The translations under genes and the position numbers were made by a program. A stretch of DNA of 64,000 nucleotides from Hybos culiciformis (Eukaryota > Arthropoda > Insecta > Diptera > Hybotidae): positions 78,033,737 to 78,097,736 of the forward strand of contig OZ023273.1 in NCBI GenBank assembly GCA_964007475.1. The letters are read 5' to 3'. The notes beneath the pieces were generated by a model. The model worked only from the letters and a program-made list of their open reading frames with translations, made no database searches and had not been told where the DNA came from. Positions 1 through 8,436 of the stretch are shown here, in pieces (position 1 is the first letter of the stretch; each line of letters opens with the position of its first letter).

Positions 1-130
1 ATGAAAAAATCGCCTTTCGACGGTTTTTAGGTTCTAGCTCAAAAACCAAAAAATATTTTATAAAACAATTTTTTTTTAGATTAAAATTCATAAAATTACG
101 CTTCTTTTGGCATTTAAAAAATTAAAATCG

Positions 131-320
131 ATGCACTGGTTCGCGAGCTATGAACTCTCAAAGTTGAGAAAGAAAATTTTACATATTTGGTATGAAAAAA
201 TCGCCTTTCGACGGTTTTTAGGCTCTACCTCAAAAAACAAAAAATATTTTATAAAACAATTTTTTTTAGATTAAAATTCATAAAAGTACGCTTCTTTTGG
301 CATTTAAAAAATGAAAATCG
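131..320. repeat. Representative satellite monomer (190 bp)
   Basis: One complete monomer taken from ATGCACTGGT to the base before the next ATGCACTGGT. The length is close to a typical nucleosome repeat length, which is common for centromeric and pericentromeric satellites; a link to the centromere is inference only. No CENP-B-box-like motif was recognised. I do not recognise the satellite family. Confidence 0.9.
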
Positions 321-1852
321 ATGCACTGGTTCGAGACCTATGAACTCTCAAAGTTGAGAAAGAAAATTTTACATATTTAGTATGAAAAAATCGCCTTTCG
401 ACGGTTTTTAGGCTCTACCTCAAAAACCAAAAAATATTTTATGAAACAATTTTTTTTTTAATTAAAATTCATAAAATTACGCTTCTTTTGGCATTTAAAA
501 AATTAATATCGATCCACTGGTTCGCGATCTATGAGCTCGCAAAGTTGAGAAAGAAAATTTTACATATTTAGTATGAAAAAATCGCCATTCGACGGTTTTT
601 AGGCTCTACCTCAAAAACCAAAAAATATTTTATGAAACAATTTTTTTTAGATTAAAATTCATAAAATTACGTTTCTTTTAGCATTTAAAAAATTAAAATC
701 GAGGCACTGGTTCGCGAGTTATGAACTCTCAAAGTTGAGAAAGAAAATTTTACATATTTAGTATGAAAAAATCGCCTTTCGACTGTCTTTAGGCTCTAGC
801 TCAAAAACCAAAAAATATTTTATAAAACAATTTTTTTTTGATTAAAATTCATAAAATTATGCTTCTTACGGCATTTAAAAAATTAAAATCGATGCACTGG
901 TTCGCGAGCTATGAGCTCTCAAAGTTGAGAAAGTAAATTTTACATATTTAGTATGAAAAAATCGCCTTTCGACGATTTTTAAGCTCTAGCTCAAAAACCA
1001 AAAAATATTTTATGAAACAATTTTTTTTTATATTAAAATTCTTAAAAATTACGCTTCTTTTAGCTTTTAAAAAATTAAAATCGATGCACTGGTTCGTGAG
1101 CTATGAGCTCTCAAAGTTGATAAAGAAAATTTTACATATTTAGTATGAAAAAATCGCCTTTCGACGGTTTTTAGGCTCTAGCTCAAAAACCAAAAAATAT
1201 TTTATAATACAATTTTTTTTTAGATTAAAATTCATAAAATTACGCTTCTTTTGGCATTTAAAAAATTAAAATCGATGCACTGGTTCGCGAGCTATGAACT
1301 CTCAAAGTTGAGAAAGAAAATTTTACATATTTAGTATGAAAAAATCGCCTTTCGACGGTTTTTAGGTTCTAGCTCAAAAACCAAAAAATATTTTATGAAA
1401 CAATTTTTTTTAGATTCAAATTCATAAAATTACGCTTCTTTTGGCAATAAAAAAATTAAAATCGATGCACTGGTTCGCGATCTATGAGCTCTCAAATTTG
1501 AGAAAGAAAATTTTACATATTTAGTGTGAAAAAATCGCCTTTCGACTGTTTTTAGGCTCTAGCTCAAAAACCAAAAAATATTTTATAAAACAATTTTTTT
1601 TTAGATTAAAATTCATAAAATTACGCTTCTTTTGGGATTTAAAAAATTAAATCGATGCACTGGGCTGCGAGCTATGAGCTCTGAAAGTTGAGAAAGAAAA
1701 TTTTACATATTTAGTATGAAAAAATCGACTTTCGACGGTTTTTAGGCTCTAGCTCAAAAACCAAAAAATATTTTTTAAACAATTTTTTAAGATTAAAATT
1801 CATAAAATTACGCTTCTTTTGGCATTTAAAAAATTAAAATCGATGCACTGGT

Positions 1853-1880
1853 TCGCGAGCTATGAGCTCTCAAAGTTGAG
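1853..1880. repeat. Palindrome cluster in the monomer core (example copy)
   Basis: Three overlapping short dyads lie within 28 bp: TCGCGA at 1853-1858, GAGCT-ATG-AGCTC at 1857-1869, and CTCAA-AG-TTGAG at 1869-1880. The same arrangement recurs in most A-type monomers (those with GAGCTATGAGCTCTCAAAGTTGAG). Some variants (GAACTC, GAGGTC, AAATTTG) lose one dyad. B-type monomers carry GCGATCTATGAGCTCGC, with GCGA/TCGC arms instead. This could be a protein-binding site or a cruciform-prone core; no function is shown by sequence alone. Confidence 0.6.
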
Positions 1881-4800
1881 AAAGAAAATTTTACATATTT
1901 AGTATGAAAAATCGCCTTTTGACGGTTTTTAGGCTCTAGCTCAAAAACCAAAAAATATTTTATAAAACAATTTTGTAGATTAAAATTCATAAAATTACGC
2001 TTCTTTTGGCATTTAAAAAATTAAAATCGATGCACTGGTTTGCGAGCTATGAGCTCTCAAAGTTGAAAAAGGAAATTTTACATATTTAGTATGAAAAAAT
2101 CGCCTTTCGACGGTTTTTAGGCTCTAGCTTAAAAACCAAAAAATATTTTATAAAACAATTTTGTAGATTAAAATTCATAAAATTACGCTTCTTTTGGCAT
2201 TTAAAAAATTAAAATCGATGCACTGGTTCGCGAGCTATGAGCTCTCAAAGTTGAGAAAGAAAATTTTACATATTTAGTATGAAAAAATCGCCTTTCGACG
2301 GTTTTTAGACTCTAGCTCAAAAACCAAAAATATTTTCTAAAACAATTTTTTTTTAGATTAAAATTCATAAAATTACGCTTATTTTGGCTTTTAATAAATT
2401 AAAATCGATGCACTGGTTCGCGAGTTATGAGCTCTCAAAGTTGAGAAAGAAAATTTGACATATTTAGTATGAAAAAATCGCCTTTCGACGGTTTTTAGGC
2501 TCTAGCTCAAAAACCAAAAAATATTTTATAAAACAATTTTTTTTTAGATTGAAATTCATAAAATTACGCTTCTTTTGGCATTTAAAAAATGAAAATCGAT
2601 GCACTGGTTCGCGAGCTATGAGCTCTCAAAGTTGAGAAAGAAAATTTTGCATATTTAGTATGAAAAAATCGCCTTTCGACGGTTTTTAGGCTCTAGCTCA
2701 AAAACCAAAAAATATTTTATAAAACAATTTTTTTAGATTAAAATTCATAAAATTACGCTTCTTTTGGCATTTAAAAAATTAAAATCGATGCACTGGTTCG
2801 CGAGCTATGAGCTCTCAAATTTGAGAAAGAAAATTTTACATATTTAGTATGAAAAAATCACCTTTCGACAGTTTTTAGGCTCTAGCTCAAAAACCAAATA
2901 ATATTTTATGAAACAATTTTTTTTAGATTTAAATTCATAAAATTACGCTTCTTTTGGCATTTAAAAAATTAAAATCGATGCACTGGTTCGCAAGCTATGA
3001 ACTCTCAAAGTTGAGAAAGAAAATTTTACATATTTAGTATGAAAAAATCGCCTTTCGACGGTTTTTAGGCTCTAGCTCAAAAACCAAAAAATATTTTATG
3101 AAACAATTTTTTTTAGATTAAAATTCAAAAAATAACGCTCCATTTGGCATTTAAAAAAATTAAATCGATGCACTGGTTCGCGATTTATGAGCTCTCAAAG
3201 TTGAGAAAGAAAATTTTACATATTTAGTATGAAAAAATCGCCTTTCGACGGTTTTTAGGCTCTAGCTCAAAAACCAAAAAATATTTTATGAAACAATTTT
3301 TTTTTAGATTAAAATTCATAAAATTACGCTTCTTTTTGCATTTAAAAAACTAAAATCGATGCACTGGTTCGCGAGCTATGAGCTCTCAAAGTTGAGAAAG
3401 AAAATTTTACATATTTGGTATGAAAAAATCGCCTTTCGACGGTTTTTAGGCTCTAGCTCAAAAACCAAAAAATATTTTATAAAACAATTTTTTTTACGCT
3501 TCTTTTGGGATCTAAAAAATTAAAATCGATGCACTGGTTCGCGAGCTATGAACTCTCAAAGTTGAGAAAGAAAATTTTACATATTTAGTATGAAAAAATC
3601 GCCTTTCGACGGTTTTTAGGCTCTAGCTCAAAAACCAAAAAATATTTTATAAAACAATTTTTTTTTAGATTAAAATTCATAAAAATTCGCTTCTTTTGGG
3701 ATTTAAAAAATTAAAATCGATGCACTGGTTCGCGAGCTATGAGCTCTCAAAGTTGAGAAAGGAAATTTTACATATTTAGTATGAAAAAATCGCCTTCGAC
3801 GGTTTTTAGGCTCTAGCTCAAAAACCAAAAAATATTTTATAAACAATTTTTTTTAGATTAAAATTCATAAAATTACGCTTCTTTTGGGATTTAAAAAATT
3901 AAAATCGATGCACTGGTTCGCGAGCTATGAACTCTCAAAGTTGAGAAAGAAAATTTTACATATTTAGCATGAAAAAATCGCCTTTCGACGGTTTTTAGGT
4001 TCTAGCTCAAAAACCAAAAAATTTTTTATAAAACAATTTTTTTTTAGATTAAAATTCATAAAATTACGCTTCTTTTGGCATTTAAAAAATTAAAATCGAT
4101 GCACTGGTTCGCGAGCTATGAACTCTCAAAGTTGAGAAAGAAAATTTTACATATTTAGTATGAAAAAAACGCCTTTCGACGGTTTTTAGGCTCTACCTCA
4201 AAAACCAAAAAATATTTTATAAAACAATTTTTTTTTAGATTAAAATTCATAAAAGTACGCTTCTTTTGGCATTTAAAAAATTAAAATCGATGCACTGGTT
4301 CGCGACCTATGAACTCTCAAAGTTGAGAAAGAAAATTTTACATATTTAGTATGAAAAAATCGCCTTTCGACGGTTTTTAAACCAAAAAATATTTTTAAAA
4401 CAATTTTTTTTTAGATTAAAATTCATAAAATTATGCTTCTTTTGGCATTTAAAAAATGTAAATCGATGCACTGGTTCGCGAGCTATGAGCTCTCAAAGTT
4501 GCGAAAGAAAATTTTACATATTTAGTATGAAAAAATCGCCTTTCGACGGTTTTTAGGCTCTAGCTCAAAAACCAAAAAATATTTTATAAAACAATTTTTT
4601 TTAGATTAAAATTCATAAAATTACGCTTCTTTTGGCATTTAAAAAATTTAAATCGATGCACTGGTTCGCGAGCTATGAGCTCTCAAAGTTGCGAAAGAAA
4701 ATTTTACATATTTAGTATGAAAAAATCGCCTTTCGACGGTTTTTAGGCTCTAGCTCAAAAACCAAAAAATATTTTATAAAACAATTTTTTTTTAGATTAA

Positions 4801-5810
4801 AATTTATAAAATTACGCTTCTTTGGCATTTAAAAAATTAAAATCGATGCACTGGTTCGCGAGCTATGAACTCTCAAAGTTGAGAAAGAAAATTTTACATA
4901 TTTGGTATGAAAAAATCGCCTTTCGACGGTTTTTAGGCTGTAGCTCAAAAACCAAAAAAATTTTATAAAACAATTTTTTTTAGATTAAAATTCATAAAAT
5001 TACGCTTCTTTTGGCATTTAAAAAATTAAAATCGATGCACTGGTTCGCGAGCTAAGAGCTCTCAAAGTTGAGAAAGAAAATTTTACATATTTAGTATGAA
5101 AAAATCGCCTTTCGACGGTTTTTAGGCTCTAGCTCAAAAACCAAATAATATTTTATGAAACAATTTTTTTTTAGATTAAAATTCATAAAATTACGCTTCT
5201 TTTGGCATTTAAAAAATTAAAATCGATGCACTGGTTCGCGAGCTATGAGCTTCCAAAGTTGAGAAAGAAAATTTTACATATTTGGTATGAAAAAATCGCC
5301 TTTCGACGGTTTTTAGGCTCTAGCTCAAAAACCAAAAAATATTTTATAAAACAATTTTTTTTTAGATTAAAATTCATAAAATTACGCGTCTTTTGGGATT
5401 TAAAAAATTAAAATCGATGCACTGGTTCGCGAGCTATGAGCTCTCAAAGTTGAGAAAGGAAATTTTACATATTTAGTATGAAAAAATCGCCTTTCGACGG
5501 TTTTTAGGCTCTAGGTCAAAAACCAAAAAATATTTTATAAAACAATTTTTTTTAGATTAAAATTCATAAAATTACGCTTCTTTTGGGATTTAAAAAATTA
5601 AAATCGATGCACTGGTTCGCGAGCTATGAACTCTCAAAGTTGAGAAAGAAAATTTTACATATTTAGTATGAAAAAATCGCCTTTCGACGGGTTTTAGGCT
5701 CTAGGTCAAAAACCAAAAAATATTTTAGAAAACAATTTTTTTTTAGATTAAAATTCATAAAATTACGCTTCTTTTGGGATTTAAAAAATTAAAATCGATG
5801 CACTGGTTCG

Positions 5811-5814
5811 CGAG
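5811..5814. repeat. Target-site duplication, left copy (CGAG)
   Basis: CGAG directly precedes the 5' LTR and is repeated directly after the 3' LTR. Removing the provirus and one copy restores an ordinary monomer core (GGTTCGCGAGCTATGAGC) in correct phase. A 4-bp duplication is the usual size for errantivirus-type integrases. Confidence 0.93.
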
Positions 5815-5875
5815 AGTTATGTTATCCACTTCACCATCAGAACAATCTAAAATGTAAAAAGGGAAAACATTAATT

Positions 5876-5991
5876 TAGATACTACGAATAATACTTACCA
5901 AATGTTGATAAACCAATCATATATTAGAAATGTCTGAAAATATAAAAAGAATATTAAAATAGATACTTTTAATAATACTTACCAAATGCTG
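5876..5991 (+). repeat. Imperfect 32-bp direct repeat in U3
   Basis: Two copies, 5876-5907 and 5960-5991, share TAGATACT, then AATAATACTTACCAAATG, then TG after one variable base. They lie 84 bp apart, upstream of the TATA box. The 3' LTR carries the same pair at 13663-13694 and 13747-13778. Repeated U3 motifs often bind transcription factors, but no factor can be named here and it does not resemble a Su(Hw) site. Confidence 0.6.
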
Positions 5992-6455
5992 TTATTTTAA
6001 GATCAGATAGATATGTTAGGAAAATCTCAAAAAAAGATCATATAAATAAATAACTATTTTGTCAAACACTTAATTGTAAGAAAAAATAAAACAAATTTTC
6101 GGAATAAGCAAATTTCAATAAAAAAGTATCAAATTCATATTTAATAAATACAAATTGATTTCCGTTCACACAAAAATACAAAATTGCAAACGTGTTGCAA
6201 TATCAATAAATTTAGTGGAAACAAATTGATTGGTTATTAAAATGAATTTGAGGCGTTTCTTTTAGAAATAGGAATTGTAAAATTAATTAAATAAAAATTA
6301 AAAGTTTAGTCTTGAAGATTCGTACAAATTAGACGGTTTAAAAAAATAATACTTTTACTAATAAGAAAAATAAAGTAAATTCTAAAATCGAATAACTCTT
6401 TATTTTTTCTCTTCCTAAAATTGGAATTAGTAAAAATAAAAAAATATTTTTTTAG

Positions 6456-6464
6456 TATAAATAG
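6456..6464 (+). promoter_or_regulatory. TATA box of the 5' LTR promoter
   Basis: TATAAATAG, a strong TATA match, lies about 240 bp before the LTR end, as expected for an LTR pol II promoter. Transcription would start about 25-35 bp downstream, near 6485-6495. The same motif in the 3' LTR is at 14243-14251. The AT-rich background lowers its weight, but the trailing G and the location favour it. Confidence 0.6.
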
Positions 6465-6694
6465 AAATTAAGAAATAAAAAAAAAAATATATAATATTAC
6501 TTACTTTTGATAAATAATTTTGAACCAAATGAATGAAAATTAAATATAAAAATTTTAATAAGAAAAATTCTAAAACTAAGAAAAAACTAGAAACTAAGAA
6601 AAAAAATATAAAGATCGAGGAGATAAGAAAAAATAAACAAAGTGATCAAAATAAACTTAAGAATTTTTATTTACATTTACCCAATAGACAAAAC

Positions 6695-6708
6695 TGGCGC
6701 AGTCGGTA
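6695..6708 (+). other. Primer-binding site (tRNA-Ser)
   Basis: TGGCGCAGTCGGTA is complementary to the 3' end of insect tRNA-Ser (acceptor end ...TACCGACTGCG plus CCA) over 14 bases. Its first T is also the last base of the LTR. The tRNA-Ser primer is known for the 17.6/297 subgroup, whereas gypsy itself uses a different tRNA. The primer site begins minus-strand DNA synthesis. Confidence 0.9.
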
Positions 6709-6850
6709 AAGCGAAAAAAAAAAATTAATTAAAACGGAATAAAAAGGAACTATAAAGAAATATTTTTAATAATATAAAAGACAAAAATAATTTATAAACT
6801 GATAATAACTAACGAAATATTAATAAGAAATTGGCTACGAACCACATATA

Positions 6851-6882
6851 ATGCTATCGATTATCATCCACATATTGCTCTG
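6851..6882 (+). CDS. Candidate env exon 1 (signal-peptide exon) / short uORF
   Basis: The ATG at 6851 is followed by ten codons, mostly Ile and Leu, then the first two bases of an eleventh codon, where a strong donor GTAAGC begins at 6883. The acceptor candidate at 11984-11985 opens exon 2 with one base that completes the codon, in exactly the frame of the env N-terminal open segment, which lacks an early ATG of its own. This is a plausible way to supply Env with an initiator and a hydrophobic signal segment. In unspliced RNA the same ATG is a uORF stopping at 6886, upstream of gag. Spliced env mRNAs are known in gypsy-type errantiviruses; this exon is inferred from phase and motifs. Confidence 0.65.
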
Positions 6883-6888
6883 GTAAGC
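6883..6888 (+). promoter_or_regulatory. Predicted 5' splice site (donor) for env mRNA
   Basis: CTG|GTAAGC closely matches the metazoan donor consensus. It lies 24 bp before the gag ATG, so splicing would remove gag and nearly all of pol. The GTAA of the donor also carries the TAA stop of the uORF, so the same bases end the uORF in unspliced RNA and are lost on splicing. Confidence 0.7.
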
Positions 6889-6906
6889 CACTTTTGATCC
6901 AACTTA

Positions 6907-8436
6907 ATGTCCTTTAAAAATAAAACTAAGAGAACACGTCCAGGAAGTCCTTATATCCTCTCCAAACCATTAGATATTCTTGACGAAGAAGATTTCTATA
7001 AACTTAATAATTTGTCTAAAAATAATAAAGTAGAAAATTTATTACACCAAGAAGTTAATAAGGAAAGCGAGACATATTACATTAGTACAAGCAAACAGGC
7101 TATTACTTCAGACGAAACTGAACGATTTCAATTATTTAATACAGACATAACATTATTACATACGACTAATCAAGAGCGTGATCTAGACTCTGAAAATAAT
7201 TCTCAAAGAACAGAAAATCTAAAAATGGAAGCTCAAGCTGCTGCACAAGCTGCTGCTGCACAAGATGCAGATAGACTAAGACACGAGCAAGTAGCTCGAA
7301 ACGAAGCTGCTGCATTACAAGCAGTAGAAATAAACCAAATTTTGAATAGTTTTAAAATACCAGATATTGTCAAAGATCTTCCACCTTTTGAAGGGAATTC
7401 GAGACATTTACATGATTTTATCGAGAATGTCGAGGAAATCTTAATCCCTTTTCAAGGATATGAGACCTCGAACTACGCAAAGGTATTGTTACGAGCCATT
7501 CGTAATAAAATAACTAACGAAGCTAATGAAGTTCTAAACATGTACGGTACACCGTTACATTGGAACGCCATTAAAGACAATTTAATTTTACATTACTCGG
7601 ACAAACGTAACGAGACAAGTCTTATAAAAGATCTTCATAATTTACAACAACATACAGATACTACGGAAACATTCCACGCTAAAATAATAGAAATTTTTTC
7701 AACCTTGATGAATCACATCAAGGTACATGAAACAGTTGATCAAGTGATTGAGGCAAAACGCACCTTATATCAGGAAATGTCACTAAATGCTTTTCTCTCG
7801 GGACTACGTGAACCTTTAGGGTCTTTAATTAGAGCAATGAGACCTAAATCACTTGCTGAAGCTTACAATTTCAGCCTAAAAGAACAAAATAATTATTATT
7901 TCAGGCAACCTTACTCTCAGTCAAAAAGATCCCCATTCAGACCACAATTCAAATCGCAATTTCATTCACAACCAAGTTCTAGTAATGCTATGACAAATAA
8001 TGGATATTTTAGACCCCCTTTTCAACCAAAACCTTTTTTTCACCAGAATTTTGGTACTAATCAAAATTATCTTGGTGTTAACCAAAATTATCAACCACGT
8101 AATTTTGCAACACACCAAAATTACCAAAAGAGTAATCTTGGTAGTGGAAACGCAATTCAAAGATTCCAAAAACCTGAACCAATGGATATATCCAGTGGCA
8201 ATACTAAATTCTCAAGATTTACAAACCATACAAATAATCAGTCTAGACCTAATAATCGACTGTTCAATGTCGAAACGTCTCCAGACGATGAATCAAACGA
8301 AATTGAAGGAAAACCTAATACTAGCAACTCTAATAATGAAGAATATCAATTTGATCAAAATCATTCAGAAATAACAAATGATTGGTTTATTCAGGACCAA
8401 TCAAATGATCATGAAATTGACGAACAAAATTTTTAA
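6907..8436 (+). CDS. gag: Gag polyprotein
   Basis: 509 residues, ATG start. Residues 1-105 are polar. Residues 108-142 are an Ala/Gln-rich, probably helical stretch. Residues 150-330 match the insect Ty3/Gypsy capsid core (a PDIVKDLPPFEG-type opening, later LNAFLSGLREPLG). The C-terminal third is rich in Asn, Gln, Phe and Arg, with repeated NQNY-like units and an EPMDIS motif typical of insect retroelement Gags. The protein has no cysteine, so there is no CCHC zinc knuckle, as in gypsy-group Gags; the basic C-terminal part may bind RNA instead. It assembles the particle. The reading frame is intact. Its stop (8434-8436) sits directly behind a slippery heptamer, so a fraction of ribosomes should continue into pol. 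Confidence 0.93.
   Translation: MSFKNKTKRTRPGSPYILSKPLDILDEEDFYKLNNLSKNNKVENLLHQEVNKESETYYISTSKQAITSDETERFQLFNTDITLLHTTNQERDLDSENNSQRTENLKMEAQAAAQAAAAQDADRLRHEQVARNEAAALQAVEINQILNSFKIPDIVKDLPPFEGNSRHLHDFIENVEEILIPFQGYETSNYAKVLLRAIRNKITNEANEVLNMYGTPLHWNAIKDNLILHYSDKRNETSLIKDLHNLQQHTDTTETFHAKIIEIFSTLMNHIKVHETVDQVIEAKRTLYQEMSLNAFLSGLREPLGSLIRAMRPKSLAEAYNFSLKEQNNYYFRQPYSQSKRSPFRPQFKSQFHSQPSSSNAMTNNGYFRPPFQPKPFFHQNFGTNQNYLGVNQNYQPRNFATHQNYQKSNLGSGNAIQRFQKPEPMDISSGNTKFSRFTNHTNNQSRPNNRLFNVETSPDDESNEIEGKPNTSNSNNEEYQFDQNHSEITNDWFIQDQSNDHEIDEQNF
8427..8433 (+). promoter_or_regulatory. Programmed -1 frameshift site, gag to pol
   Basis: In the gag frame the sequence reads A AAT TTT followed by TAA, which fits the X XXY YYZ slippery heptamer rule. 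The pol frame is -1 relative to gag and is open from 8421, just after a TGA at 8418-8420, so only 16 bases overlap. The heptamer lies inside that overlap and the next pol codon begins at 8433. Pol lacks an ATG before its protease motif, which supports frameshifting. I did not identify a downstream stem-loop or pseudoknot. Confidence 0.8.

Larger units (their letters stand above)
1..5814. repeat. Satellite array, left flank (about 190-bp monomers)
   Basis: Head-to-tail tandem monomers. The landmark ATCGATGCACTGG recurs near 131, 321, 512, 702 and 892, giving a 190-191 bp period and about 30 copies here. Each monomer has a GC-containing core (cgatgcactggttcgcgagc), then TTGAGAAAG, a CGCCTTTCGACGG segment, a CTCAAAAACC segment, an oligo-T tract and a TTACGCTTCTTTTGG segment. 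Variants include a GATCCACTGG/GCGATCTATGAGCTCGC type (near 512) and truncated monomers, for example one missing part of the T-tract region near 3490 and one missing GGCTCTAGCTC near 4378. The array is cut off by the window start. No protein-coding, RNA or transposon sequence is seen in this stretch. Confidence 0.97.
5815..6695 (+). repeat. 5' LTR
   Basis: 881 bp, beginning AGTTATG after the CGAG target and ending CAAAACT, whose last T overlaps the first base of the primer-binding site. The ends form the 4-bp inverted repeat AGTT/AACT. It is very A-rich. A TATA box at 6456 implies U3 of roughly 640 bp with R and U5 following. AATAAA strings occur downstream of the TATA box (for example 6632-6637) and could serve polyadenylation in the 3' copy, but in such A-rich DNA they are weak evidence. 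It differs from the 3' LTR at 6288 only. Confidence 0.96.
6709..6906 (+). other. 5' leader between primer site and gag
   Basis: About 200 bp of A-rich leader. It has a single ATG, at 6851, which opens an 11-codon frame ending TAA at 6884-6886. A canonical splice donor (CTG|GTAAGC) lies inside that frame. No other element was recognised; packaging signals are expected here but cannot be identified by eye. Confidence 0.6.

Noticed and set aside
5202..5411. Open frame of about 69 codons in the satellite, repeated at 21294, 26985, 31715, 33866, 37420, 40380, 57551, 61270 and others
   Set aside because: These are satellite translations. They open with TTG, not ATG, and arise only where TTTAGTATG has become TTTGGTATG and removed a TAG. 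The 190-bp monomer is not a multiple of three, and neighbouring monomers are closed.
7966..8374. Overlapping frames on both strands inside gag (7966-8169 minus, 8000-8374 plus)
   Set aside because: Shadows of the Asn/Gln-rich gag C-terminus, with no domain or start signal.
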